Shown piece after piece: positions 29,501 to 35,600 of a stretch of 64,000 nucleotides of DNA (the stretch's first letter is position 1; the number at the start of each line of letters is the position of its first letter). Source of the DNA: Caprella mutica (Eukaryota; Arthropoda; Malacostraca; Amphipoda; Caprellidae); contig CANNZV010001164.1 of assembly GCA_947561585.1 (NCBI GenBank), positions 62,001 to 126,000 of the forward strand, written 5' to 3'. A model generated the notes under the pieces. It made no database searches, was not told the DNA's origin, and saw only the letters and a list, made by a program, of their open reading frames with translations. The position numbers and the translations under genes were made by a program.

Positions 29501-31577
29501 CAGTTCTGTACTACCTGATAGTATACTCTTTCTGGGATAAATTATCGTATAATTTGATGCACCCATGGATCGTGTGGATGCCAGTTAGTATAGTAGAATA
29601 AAGCACTATAATAATTTGATGTACTAATAGGTTTATTACTTAAGCCCGTATTACACTGTGGCGCTCGCTATGGCAGTCGACACAGTTTTGTTATTTTTCT
29701 TCTAACTCCGCCCCTTTTCTCTCTAATAGCGAAAAATGTTTTGGCGAGCACCACGGAATTGTGATCGCTCACTGCGCGATAGAACCAACACCGCCACCGT
29801 TTTAGAGGTGATGAAATTGTCACTGAAGCCTGCTAAAGAGATTTGAAGTAGTAGAAAAAGTATTCAGTTTCATTTTAAAAGTTATTTATGACTTTGTACG
29901 GCTACTGCGCGATACAAAAAAGGAATGAACGCTTCTGTGTAGTGTCCAGTGTTGCAATGGAATTAAACTTTTTAATATATACGCATGGAATTGTTTCACA
30001 CAACTATCAAAAAGATAATTAACTTAATATATATTTGTGATGACATCGAATTTTATTGGTACGATTCATTTTATAGTAAATTTTTCAATTTTCCCTAAAT
30101 TTTAATGCACGATCACCGCCATATTGACTCGTCTAGTGTAATAGCAGTTTTGAGAATGGTGAGCGCCATATCTGTAGAGAGAGACAACACCGCTATGGCG
30201 AGCGCCACAGTGTAATACGGGCTTTACAATTGCGTCAGAAGCACGCTGACCATTGGTGAAAATATTTTTGATTATTCTAATTAAATATGTCGCTTAGCGT
30301 TCTTATAGGAACCTATGTATATGAAAGTACTCAAGGGGATCGTTCTGTGGTTTTTGCAATTTTTACTGATTTTCTCTTTTTACTTTAGTTCGCTAGCAAA
30401 CATTCCAAAGAAAACGTACAAAAAGTTTCATTTTGCTGTGACAACTATAAGTCAGTGTGGAGGGGGGATAGAATAATGGAGGGGTAAAATTAGGATGTGC
30501 CACAGTACCCCCACCCTGCTAAAATGCACTTAGCTTCCCATTATTGATAGATGACTTTGAGTTTTCTGGCAGAGACGAAAAGCTCTCTTATTTGCTTATA
30601 TTTTTGATTTTTTTGGTTTGTTTCTTATAATTTTTAAATTTTTTGTTTATTCCATTTTCTCTGTAACTTTTTTACTCAAATCGTACTCGCGCCAAGTCTA
30701 TAGACTCAATAGTAGTTGGTCCTACAGAAAATTGTATAGAAGCTAATATGTGTAAATCTAAATAACCTGGATCGTCAAGTGAGCTTTTTTCGAATTTCGA
30801 TCTTAAACTTTTTTTATTCGTAAATAAAAATTGAAAAGGTGAAAAGAGTGAAAAAATGAGAAAAAAAAAAAAATAAAAAAAAATTGAGATTGAAATTTAA
30901 AAATGTCATTTGACGATCTAGGTAATTTCGAGCTTAACATATTAGCTTGTATAAATTTATCTGCAGGACCAACCCCCCATTGAGTCTATAGATTTTTCGT
31001 GAGGGAATTTTTTCAGCCCAAAAAAACAGGTTTTTTGGTCCCCACAAAGGAGGAAAGCCCCATAATGAAAAATTTTCACGAACATCTTCAATTCAGAAGA
31101 GCATTTTACACCTCATGCCAAAATATCAGCTTAATCGGACGAGTATTATTGAAAGCTAGAAAAATCACTGAACGATCGATCACCTTAAATTTTTACTATG
31201 AATCAATTTTTTCTCCTAAAATGTAAATTTAACGATTTAATTAATCAATAACTTCTCCATGACAGCACATTACATAAACTCAAACGCAGTTCCTCAAATT
31301 TCAGATCGGAGTGTTTGTAATTCTGAGGAACTTGACAGCGGCATTCAGATCTCACCATTCGAAATTCTTCATTTGGTGTGGTAGAATATCCTTGGAGATG
31401 TTTATTCTTCAGTACCACATATTGTTAGATAATAATACCCACAAAAACCTAATGATAGTACCGGACTGCCCACTGATTAAACTCTTCTTTACCTTTTTGG
31501 TGTTTGTCATGGTGTCTGTTGAGTTACGTGATACAACCAATCAGTTGGTCAGATATCTATCAATGTATCTCCATTAA
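2434..31577 (+). CDS. CASD1: CASD1/CAS1-family sialic acid O-acetyltransferase-like gene, 15 exons, N-terminus incomplete
   Basis: Joined exons: 2434-2539, 7468-7582, 9339-9530, 9654-9776, 10764-10895, 21536-21652, 22078-22217, 23743-23803, 23964-24061, 27213-27364, 27456-27625, 28000-28224, 29225-29310, 29388-29583, 31305-31577. Each intron starts GT and ends AG, and phases agree at every junction, giving 727 codons plus stop. The product resembles CASD1, a Golgi multi-pass enzyme that in mammals 9-O-acetylates CMP-sialic acid (known for the family). Counting from the ATG at 2436, the luminal SGNH-like domain has GDSR (Ser61) and a DKLH block (Asp247, His250), the expected catalytic residues. 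A paired-Cys element (LCC, about 280-282) precedes the membrane part. The C-terminal half is strongly hydrophobic and has CAS1-type blocks such as GWMQL, YYFVPL, FRWQLDRY and ISLEMFILQYH. Human CASD1 is about 800 residues, so roughly 40-70 N-terminal residues with the signal anchor are missing; the first exon begins with two bases of a split codon. Substrate in an insect is inference. Confidence 0.93.
2540..3010. other. Start of CASD1 intron 1
   Basis: AT-rich intron sequence; nothing further recognised. Confidence 0.5.
3142..4276. mobile_element. pogo-like MITE, copy A, with internal 18-bp array
   Basis: Ends CAGTGAAACTTCTGAG and, inverted, CAGTAAAACTCATGAG with TA on both sides. Interior includes repeated CTTCATAACTC motifs. 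It shares non-array sequence with copy B at 12438-13830. CAGTRAAAC ends and TA targets suggest the pogo/Tigger group; no coding capacity. Confidence 0.78.
3630..3940. repeat. 18-bp array inside MITE copy A
   Basis: Unit ATTATTCTATAATAGAGT, about 17 copies with ATC and GGAG variants. 18 is a multiple of three, so several frames stay open; these are not genes. Confidence 0.92.
4595..6991. repeat. 19-bp array, about 126 units
   Basis: Unit GCACTACAGCACGTTGGCG. The left third favours ACAACACG, the middle ACAGCACG, the right CCACAGTACG with GGTGG variants. A block around the TACTTTGG variant (5521) recurs 874 bases later (6395), exactly 46 units. Stop-free units keep all three plus frames open (57 bases give 19 codons). 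Confidence 0.95.
6992..7467. other. End of CASD1 intron 1
   Basis: A short direct repeat of GTATATCATGAAAATATAAT (7230-7272); otherwise plain intron. Confidence 0.5.
7468..7582 (+). CDS. CASD1: CASD1 exon 2 with the GDSR nucleophile motif
   Basis: Encodes DIEKCFES...AVWFVSLGDSRLREL. The GDSR motif carries the predicted catalytic serine of the SGNH/PC-esterase fold. It starts after TTTTTCAG and ends in phase 0 before GTTAGT. Confidence 0.92.
7633..9141 (-). mobile_element. Degenerate Tc1-like element in CASD1 intron 2
   Basis: TA dinucleotides flank inverted ends: CAGTGCGGGTCAAAAG on the left and, on the opposite strand at the right, CAGTACGGTTCAGAAG. Its 1.5-kb length and TA target site fit Tc1/mariner. 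A decayed inner copy of the terminal motif (CCAACACTTTTGG) is near 8951. Confidence 0.82.
8090..8928 (-). pseudogene. Tc1-like transposase pseudogene
   Basis: On the minus strand it begins MVKGKMLTSSERDKLVKLLK (helix-turn-helix start). In shifting frames it shows TDETRATLDGPNGW, GPLLVPGSLEMNSKNFCALL and IIFQQDKAPSRA, then KVYANGGEFTNKQEL near the end. These are Tc1-type DDE blocks. Several stops and frameshifts interrupt it, and the second catalytic block reads DKAPSR instead of DNAPSH, so it is dead. Confidence 0.85.
9339..9530 (+). CDS. CASD1: CASD1 exon 3
   Basis: Phase 0 at both ends, 64 codons, from LSFIEKESKK to ELFTYYQ. Acceptor ATGCAG, donor GTATTT. It corresponds to the luminal stretch after the GDS motif; the family block with a Leu-Tyr-Trp (human Leu-Trp-His) core is visible. 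Confidence 0.9.
9654..9776 (+). CDS. CASD1: CASD1 exon 4
   Basis: Phase 0, 41 codons, KEKSPNLLLLGIDVHYLDQ onward. Acceptor TTTCAG, donor GTAACC. The hydrophobic NLLLLGID strand aligns with the central beta strand (HVIVAGAA in human) of the SGNH domain. Confidence 0.9.
10293..10450. mobile_element. Partial copy of the CCCTAATGAG MITE in CASD1 intron 4
   Basis: Begins TCCTAATGAGTTTGACGTGT and continues with the CTAGGCACATCT and CATTCCTTCAAATTTACT segments of the family's right arm. The end is truncated. Confidence 0.7.
10764..10895 (+). CDS. CASD1: CASD1 exon 5
   Basis: Phase 0, 44 codons. KYTQILWKISEPMNP then NENINTLNDIARE match the family's VYWVLQDP...NEKIDAYNEAA blocks. Acceptor TTTCAG directly before ATG, donor GTAAGC. 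The following intron is 10.6 kb and packed with repeats. Confidence 0.92.
10896..12437. other. First part of CASD1 intron 5
   Basis: 11.0-11.35 kb is less AT-rich, with recurring CACTAACAC and CACTTAATT motifs, probably a decayed repeat. GAATATGCATGCATATTC near 11874 is palindromic. No coding frame. Confidence 0.45.
12438..13830. mobile_element. pogo-like MITE, copy B, with longer internal 18-bp array
   Basis: Same ends, TA target and interior as copy A, in the same orientation, but the internal array is about 250 bases longer. It lies in CASD1 intron 5. Confidence 0.78.
12940..13482. repeat. 18-bp array inside MITE copy B, about 30 units
   Basis: Same unit as at 3630-3940. Most units are identical; occasional GGAG and ATC variants. 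Confidence 0.92.
13831..14424. other. CASD1 intron 5 sequence
   Basis: AT-rich; nothing recognised. Confidence 0.45.
14425..14660. mobile_element. Partial copy of the CCCTAATGAG MITE in CASD1 intron 5
   Basis: Begins CCCTAATGAGCTTGAGGTGT and shares the TCTTGACTTTGTTCTACA and GGCGTAAACCACGTAAATT segments with the right arm of the full copy at 50 kb. Confidence 0.72.
14661..15039. other. CASD1 intron 5 sequence
   Basis: Contains a small stem, CCTGAAC with GTTCAGG near 14788-14810 extended by TCACTC/GAGTGA. Otherwise nothing recognised. Confidence 0.45.
15040..15069 (+). repeat. Two 15-bp units GGACAATTGCCACCC
   Basis: Left partner of an inverted pair; the right partner is at about 15874-15960. 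Confidence 0.75.
15070..15873. other. Spacer between the second inverted 15-bp pair
   Basis: AT-rich, about 800 bases, non-coding; similar in size to the 636-1436 spacer. Confidence 0.5.
15874..15960 (-). repeat. 15-bp units in reverse orientation with a 12-G run
   Basis: GGGTGGCAATCATCC-type units, the complement of GGACAATTGCCACCC. A run of 12 G (15904-15915) interrupts the array. Confidence 0.75.
16160..18687 (+). repeat. 15-bp array GGTATATTCCACCCC, about 168 units
   Basis: Long array with variants CAGC, CCGC, CTCC and TACC at the unit end. A marker unit GGTAAATTC recurs at about 17911, 18061, 18196, 18331 and 18586, showing higher-order duplication in multiples of 15. No stop codon arises over its length in several frames on either strand. 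Confidence 0.95.
18688..19508. other. Spacer between the large inverted 15-bp arrays
   Basis: About 820 bases, AT-rich, non-coding; again the same size as the other two spacers. Confidence 0.5.
19509..20180 (-). repeat. 30-bp array (two 15-bp halves), inverted partner of the 16-18.7 kb array
   Basis: Halves are GGTGGAATATACCGA and GGTAAAATTGACCAG. The first half is the complement of the GGTATATTCCACC unit, so the two arrays face each other across 18.69-19.5 kb. Confidence 0.92.
20205..20376. mobile_element. Partial copy of the CCCTAATGAG MITE
   Basis: Reverse-complement match to the first third of the 50170-50694 element, ending GACGTTCAGAAGG-side and CTCTTTAGGG followed by TTAA. It is truncated on the left close to the 30-bp array. 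Confidence 0.7.
20667..21226. repeat. 16-bp array ATTTATTTACATGGAA, about 35 units
   Basis: Almost perfect; variants occur only in the first dozen units, the rest are identical. The best homogenised array in the window. Confidence 0.95.
21232..21462. repeat. GC-rich palindromic block of CGAGCCGAGCC motifs
   Basis: Many copies of GAGCCGAGCCACGAGCC and its complement in a strongly AT-rich intron. Boundary motifs CCCCACACACTACCCGA and, inverted, CCCCCACACACTTCACGA look like terminal inverted repeats of a small element. It directly follows the 16-bp array. Confidence 0.6.
21536..21652 (+). CDS. CASD1: CASD1 exon 6 with the catalytic DxxH block
   Basis: Phase 0, 39 codons, ELNGTRIKIFELPRV to EEIIQ. 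DKLH (Asp247, His250) aligns with DGLH of the human enzyme, the Asp-His pair that completes the SGNH triad. Acceptor CCAG, donor GTAATT. Confidence 0.92.
22078..22217 (+). CDS. CASD1: CASD1 exon 7
   Basis: Begins SLLNFMCNKYQHEEGDQDLCC, matching the MNVYCNK...DGSCC end of the luminal domain, then leads toward the first membrane helix of the acyltransferase domain. Acceptor AACAG, donor GTGAGA, ends in phase 2. Confidence 0.9.
22310..23304. mobile_element. Foldback-type inverted repeat in CASD1 intron 7
   Basis: Outer arms match in inverted orientation (GTGAAGTATATTATTATTTT at the left, its complement near 23285), including TAGTCCGAAATTG and GAAGAAG segments. An inner pair, ACAGGTTAAAATTTTCAG near 22597 and its complement near 23030, also matches. 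The centre is unmatched. No coding frame. Confidence 0.65.
23352..23480 (-). repeat. Degenerate 15-bp array CATGGCAGTTGTCCG
   Basis: About seven diverged units; the complement reads GGACAACTGCCATGC, of the same type as the other GG...CC 15-mers. It lies in CASD1 intron 7. Confidence 0.7.
23743..23803 (+). CDS. CASD1: CASD1 exon 8
   Basis: A short exon (SAWLTLIASAYSKFSQESSIE) defined by TTGCAG at its start and GTGGCA at its end. Phase 2 in, phase 0 out, which fits both neighbours. The hydrophobic AWLTLIASAY continues the first membrane helix. A GC donor four bases later was considered, but would break the frame. Confidence 0.78.
23964..24061 (+). CDS. CASD1: CASD1 exon 9
   Basis: TKISPVTSIDLKSIIL...FSYIAMCDK; the family has PVSSLEILLQ...AYFYMCDR here. 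Starts after TTTCAG in phase 0, ends in phase 2 before GTAAGT. The next intron contains the piggyBac element. Confidence 0.9.
24330..27025 (+). mobile_element. piggyBac-like element, left end likely, right end unresolved
   Basis: Left end: TTAA (24326-24329) followed by CCCTTAAATG, a typical piggyBac terminus. Subterminal motif GTAACACATATGATACAAAC occurs near 24351, with close copies near 24694 and 24752 and an inverted-like copy (GTTACATATATGTTACAT) near 27007. These palindromic AACATATGTTA motifs probably bind the transposase (inference). A matching right CATTTAAGGG-TTAA terminus was not found, so the right border is approximate. Confidence 0.75.
24859..26682 (+). CDS. piggyBac-like transposase, apparently intact, 607 residues
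   Basis: Single uninterrupted frame in CASD1 intron 9. An earlier in-frame ATG exists (24793), but a pyrimidine tract and CAG sit directly before the ATG at 24859, suggesting a 5' UTR intron; the product then begins MNNITLTDEQ. An acidic N-terminus (FDSDFSDYSDDDS) leads into a DDE_Tnp_1_7-type domain. Catalytic-type Asp are visible in SIDEQM (Asp256), YFDNYYTS (Asp341) and WLDNK (Asp407), with the conserved GGVDLLDS (Asp456). The C-terminus has a cysteine-rich zinc-binding tail from Cys572. No stop or frameshift is present. The family moves DNA by precise cut-and-paste at TTAA. It lies in the same direction as CASD1. A splice from CASD1 exon 9 into its acceptor would read AAA-TGA, so no fusion protein results. 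Confidence 0.95.
   Translation: MNNITLTDEQINRHLNEFDSDFSDYSDDDSVADPDFVCDNSDTEKNAIGISIEEDISEVQSAEVEEIIVSDGTCNEPVVNKQIYTHVARRLLLWKRKNLLLSDDEKKFRGSEELSSAIMDLETSYQFFKIFVTDSFLEYILNQTILYSVEKDPNKPLELTLDDLRKYFGICIIMSYVHVPNTKDYWSATFGNELIKSTMSYQKFENIRRFLHFSPNSEQLPTNHENHDRLHKIRPVIEHFRRVFKSIPMEECLSIDEQMCPTKGKALIKQYMPAKPHKWGIKLFVLCGASGYAYDFEVYTGKENEPSSRKDDEPDLGASANVVVRLSRNIARNVAHKLYFDNYYTSLDLVVWLSTQGIYSLGTIRRNRIPNCKMPTEKDMKSKSRGASVEMMTTHAGVDVSCVAWLDNKTVLLLSSLAGVNPVGTIRRFDRSSREYIDVDCPSIVAQYNKHMGGVDLLDSLVGRHRNKMRSRKWYMRLFYHLLDVAVVNSWLLYRRVHGHNCRLVDHRAHVAEALCKIGKDTSARRGRPSGEIERQLDLKRKRGPTAHVPVKDVRLDSVDHFPIHKETRQRCKMPTCSAITDVHCRKCGIALCFARARDCFFNFHTK
27213..27364 (+). CDS. CASD1: CASD1 exon 10
   Basis: Begins after CCCGTAG. 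Encodes a lumen-facing stretch, a hydrophobic helix (VGPIIIMVVIGLATL), then ENKFLNRKITEECKG, matching the KVLNREQTDEWKG block of CASD1. Ends with one base before GTGAAA. Confidence 0.92.
27456..27625 (+). CDS. CASD1: CASD1 exon 11
   Basis: Completes Gly then WMQLCILAYHY, followed by LPIYAFIRILVSCYVFM, one of the best conserved segments of CAS1 domains (WMQLVILIYHI...RVLVAAYLF in human). Acceptor TTTCAG; donor GTGATT after YLM, phase 0. Confidence 0.93.
28000..28224 (+). CDS. CASD1: CASD1 exon 12
   Basis: Exactly 75 codons. VMFRLNF, YINYYFVPLISFWFTV and a run of isoleucines form at least three membrane helices; VLFRLNF and YYFVPL are CASD1 hallmarks. Acceptor TTTTTTCAG, donor GTATAG. Confidence 0.94.
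29225..29310 (+). CDS. CASD1: CASD1 exon 13
   Basis: YNYTDWNKSLLNL...EWIFRWQLDRY; the FRWRLDRY motif is one of the most conserved in the family. Acceptor TTTCAG, donor GTAATT, phase 2 out. Confidence 0.92.
29388..29583 (+). CDS. CASD1: CASD1 exon 14
   Basis: Two hydrophobic helices (AISGLILALICAQ and VLVLAVCIVMTVLYYLIVY), then LMHPWIVWMP, matching ELHPSVSVVQ in CASD1. Acceptor CACAG; donor GTTAGT after Pro. Without splicing the frame stops after four codons. Confidence 0.9.
29643..30223. mobile_element. Harbinger-like MITE in CASD1 intron 14
   Basis: Inverted ends AGCCCGTATTACACTGTGGC match over about 30 bases, flanked by TTA on both sides (29640-29642 and 30224-30226). A 3-bp TTA target is typical of PIF/Harbinger. 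581 bases, no coding frame. Confidence 0.75.
30690..31005. mobile_element. Foldback/hairpin sequence in CASD1 intron 14
   Basis: About 130-base arms: CTATAGACTCAAT...TTGGTCCTACAG at the left against its complement CTGCAGGACCAAC...ATTGAGTCTATAG at the right, with GCTAATATG and GATCGTCAA shared. The centre is A/T-rich with a long A run. Confidence 0.6.
31305..31577 (+). CDS. CASD1: CASD1 exon 15, terminal coding exon
   Basis: IGVFVILRNLTAAFRSHHSK, then FIWCGRISLEMFILQYHI and THKNLMIVPDCP match the C-terminal CAS1 block (WFGKISLELFICQYHI, VLIPGNP). Begins after TTTCAG in phase 0 and ends at TAA. The family's short C-terminal tail is reduced here. Confidence 0.95.
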   Translation: MGVFVILRNLTAAFRSHHSKFFIWCGRISLEMFILQYHILLDNNTHKNLMIVPDCPLIKLFFTFLVFVMVSVELRDTTNQLVRYLSMYLH

Positions 31578-31726
31578 GAAATCAGATTTCTATAGCGTCC
31601 GATTGAAATATGATGAAACTACCTCATTTATTAGTAGTTTTGAAGCAGATCATTGTTATGACAAGTGTAGATTAGGAGCTTAATCCTCTTAAATTACGAT
31701 TGTAAATTTTCTCTTAATTGTTAGTT

Positions 31727-31732
31727 AATAAA
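31727..31732 (+). terminator. Poly(A) signal for CASD1
   Basis: AATAAA 150 bases after the CASD1 stop codon, followed by GT-rich sequence. Suitable 3' end signal; inference from position. Confidence 0.6.
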
Positions 31733-32202
31733 TGTCTCCATATTTACCAGAATCTATCATTGTACAAAAGAACTTATGATAATTAGTTTCAGTGCATAAT
31801 TAGGTTCTTTTAAATTCTTATTTATAGATTTGAAATCGTGTTTGTCTATAGATATTCCTTTAATGAATTACTAATTAATATTCTATTCTATTTAAGTATT
31901 ACAGTGATAGCTCTTCTTTAGCGCGTGTAGTGATGATGAAAGGAGAGAAGGGTGGCTAGGAATTCATCTGCCTTCCACACTTCAGATGGTGTGAGTTGAC
32001 AAGGGACAGCAACACATTATCATTTTGAGAACCACACGAGTCTACCTTGGAGGGTAAATTTCTCAATCCGTAAAATATTCTATCTTTCAGTGGAGTCAAG
32101 ACATCATTAGCGAATAGTTTAAAAGTTTTGCAAGCACAGAGAATAAGGATAATAACGAATATAGAAGAATTTTTTTTTTAAGTAAGATTGAATGCAGTTG
32201 AA

Positions 32203-32212
32203 TTTATTTATT
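32203..32212 (-). terminator. Poly(A) signals for the CUB-like gene
   Basis: Two overlapping AATAAA hexamers on the minus strand, about 240 bases past the stop codon. Inference from position and hexamer. Confidence 0.5.
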
Positions 32213-32447
32213 AGTATGAGAAATAGAATACCAGAAATATAATTATTATATCAATGATATTTAAAATGAATTATATAAATCTATATTAACAAGCAGGGAT
32301 TAAGTAAGCATTTCAAAAATCATTATAAATACTAAAAAAATATCCTGCAACTATTAACAACATCAAATTTTATGTTAACCCCAAAAAAAGTTCTTCAGTT
32401 CTATGGTTTAAAAAGTCTTCAATCAGCATAGCTTGGTGATAAAATCA

Positions 32448-32619
32448 CTAAGAGTCATATTCCACCAAGGTGGTATTTGTAGGTTCCTCCAAAGTATGAA
32501 TAATTTCACACACGAATCCTCCTCCCCATCCACTTCCTGCCGTGAATTGGTTGAGGGTAGCGACAAAGTTGACAATCATTTCAATCCGTTTGTAGCAAAC
32601 CTTGGAAGCACATGCGAAA
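32448..32619 (-). CDS. CUB-like gene exon 5, terminal
   Basis: Begins with the T that completes Ser106, then FACASKVCYKRIEMIVNFVA and GSGWGGGFVCEI, ending EYDS-stop. Acceptor is a run of T followed by TAG. The GGGFVC ending marks the last CUB strand. Confidence 0.85.
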
Positions 32620-35600
32620 CTAAAAAAAAGAGTAGTTAATATCGCTCATTTATTTCAATATCGTCATAACTCAAGATGAGAAAATTATAGATTACTTATA
32701 TGGCTGTTATGAAACGGCTATGTTAAATGGCTAACAATTAAAATCCCCTCAATTGAAAAATATACGTTATTAACACTTAAAAGACTGACTGACCAGTTGG
32801 AGCAAGACAAAACTTTAAAAGAGCAATTTGATATTCGTACATGATTTGAATCGACTAAGATTTCATGACTTTTTCCACTAGATATATTTGTAAATGGTCA
32901 CAGTCTAATTTTTTCTCATATGCCAACAATAAAATTATGCCAAGCATAGAAGTGAACAGTTTTCTATATTCACAGAGTATATGTGCATGTGTCTACCCCC
33001 AGAGTACTACCTCAAGACACTACTGCGCCCATCGCTTTATTGCAGATCACTATTTTGTGAATAATTTTAATATTATTTATCGTACAGTAATGAAACTTTG
33101 TTCACTGGAAGATTGCTTCTATGTTAGTATCTTGCTGAAATATTTTTTGAATCCATGAGAAAATTGGAAAGTTATGAACGCTTATGTATTTTGAAGGCAT
33201 TTTAACTGCCAATCGCTTTATTGGAGCTCTGTGGGCGATTAACTTCTACCGAGAGGGTAAAAATTGTAACAGGTCCTGCAGAAGGGAGGAATCTTCCATA
33301 TTTAGCTAATGAATTTGGAAGGGATAAGAGAACCATAGTTTCTATTGTGGAAGATCCTGAAACGAACCCAAGGAGAGATGAGGGTACGAGAAGAAGCTTT
33401 TTCCCCTGAAAATATGCGAAAACTACCCAGGCAGGTTATAAGGCAGCCAAATAACACTATTGCCTCCATTTTCGACTAGGCTGTCATTGGTTATTCGTTC
33501 AAACCGTATCTTAAATGGGACGACAAGGAACGTGGAGCCCATTTCCAGGCCTCCTATGTACAAAACTCAAAAAGGAAAAAGGCATTAGATGTACACAGAA
33601 TTACATGAAAACAAACTTCCTACTCTTTCTTATAACAAATGAGGAAAGACCCACCCTTGATTGTCTGGATGGATGGGTTGAAGTTTGGATCCTACTGGAG
33701 CTGTTAATCCACACTGGTTTCGTCGTCAACAAGAAGACTGTGACCTTATGTTTTATGTTTTAAGCGGTTATCATTGGTGAAACGTTAATTGGCCCTTTCC
33801 GAGTACCAGAGGGTGTAAACCTAACAATCCAAACCTACATTTCCTCTTTTGTTGAGTACTCGTTCCCTTGGCCTAATAGTTTGCAATTATCTCATTGGCA
33901 TAAGATGATTTTCTTGCATTACTTCGCACAATCTCATACTTGAAGGGTTACAACTTCTTTCCTCATATCTCTGGGCATCAAGTGAGAGACTCTCATGACT
34001 TGATTGCCTTGTTCTCTGGTTTTAAGCCCCATTGAGCATTTCTGACCGTTTCATTTGAGACATTACATCAGGACTATTTTGACGTAAGACCAATAACAGC
34101 CTTGTCAAAAATGAAGGCACTAGTGTCATTTAGCTGCCTTATGACCTGCCTTCGTATTTTTCGCATAATTCGAGGGGAATTCTTTTTCTCGTACTCTCAT
34201 CTCTCCTTGGGTTTTTGTCGGGATTTTCCACAAAATAAACTATTGTTCTCTTATCCCTTCCAAGTTATAAAGCTAAATATAGATGAGTCCTTCCTTCTGT
34301 AAGACCTGCTACCATTTTTACCCTCTCGGTAGAAGTTAATCACCCTTTTTTGGCCTTTTCACAGAGCTGCAATAAAGCGATTGACAGTTAAAATGCCTTC
34401 GAATACAAGCCTAGAAGCAATCTTCCAGTGACGAATAATTAATATTATTAAAATTATTCACAAAATAGTGATCTGCAATAAAGCGATGGACACAGTTTAA
34501 TGCATATACGTAAACATCAATTGATGATTAGTATTTCAATGTTTTTCATTTATAACAATTAACATAATTAATTATATTAATCTATTTCTAGTTATTTTTT
34601 GCAATTAATTGTATTTGGAATAACAGTGACTTGGCAAGAGCACACGTACTCACTTTCTCAAGATGTTTACCCCCCAATTTAACCCCCACTGCAAGTGTAA
34701 CGTAGACAGTTCATACAGAATATTTACATTCAATTTAATAACTTTGTTCCTATCAATCGTGGGTATATAAAATTTTGCACAGTACACTATTACGATACAA
34801 GCTATGAACTGACAGAAGATCATAAAATTGAAGCTGCTGGTTTCCTAAATATCAATTGTGAGCGACTCCTAAGTACTCAGTCTTTTAGAGACCTAAGTTT
34901 TGTCAGTCTGATTAGGGTTAAGATAGGCCGTTATTGAAATTATTGGTGCAAAAATAGTTATACATAACTCACGAATAGTATTCGTCGAATGCACTGTAAA
35001 CTCTGAAAGTGGATCCTTCGTTCATACGCATGGAACATCTGAACTTAAGACCAAATCCGGCACTCTGTTGAAGAAGGGAAAATTATTAACTACTCAAACA
35101 AGTTCTGACAAGTTGAAAATTACATAAGAGGCTCAGACAAGTTCTCACAAGCTCATACCGATTCTGACTGATTTAAACTTTTTCTAAATTGACCAATTAA
35201 AATTTTAACGCGGAAAACTGCCAGCCACTTACGTACTTCAACTATATGTTTTTTTCAATTTTTGCAATATTTTTTGGTTATATAAACACATTCTTGTAAC
35301 CTATTCATTTATAAAAAGTATCATTTGCCCTTCGATAAGAAGTTGAGATAAATAATATAACTAATTCATGAAATATATTAACAAAGAACGTACTTATTAT
35401 ATAATCAATAGTAATACTGCCCTTCTCTTCATAATATATGTTTTTGGATCTAAAAGGAACTTTCATAAACAGAATTAAAATTAATTTTGTATTTAATAAT
35501 ATAAACCCGTAATGTAGTTCGTTCTATACGTTAGTTTGTCGTACTTCACACTTCATGACATAGCAGGGGGATTGTAAAAATACAAGATAGTGGTTTTAAT

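Noticed and set aside
30999..31226. 75-codon frame in CASD1 intron 14
   Set aside because: Overlaps the end of the foldback, shows no domain and lies between well-supported exons.
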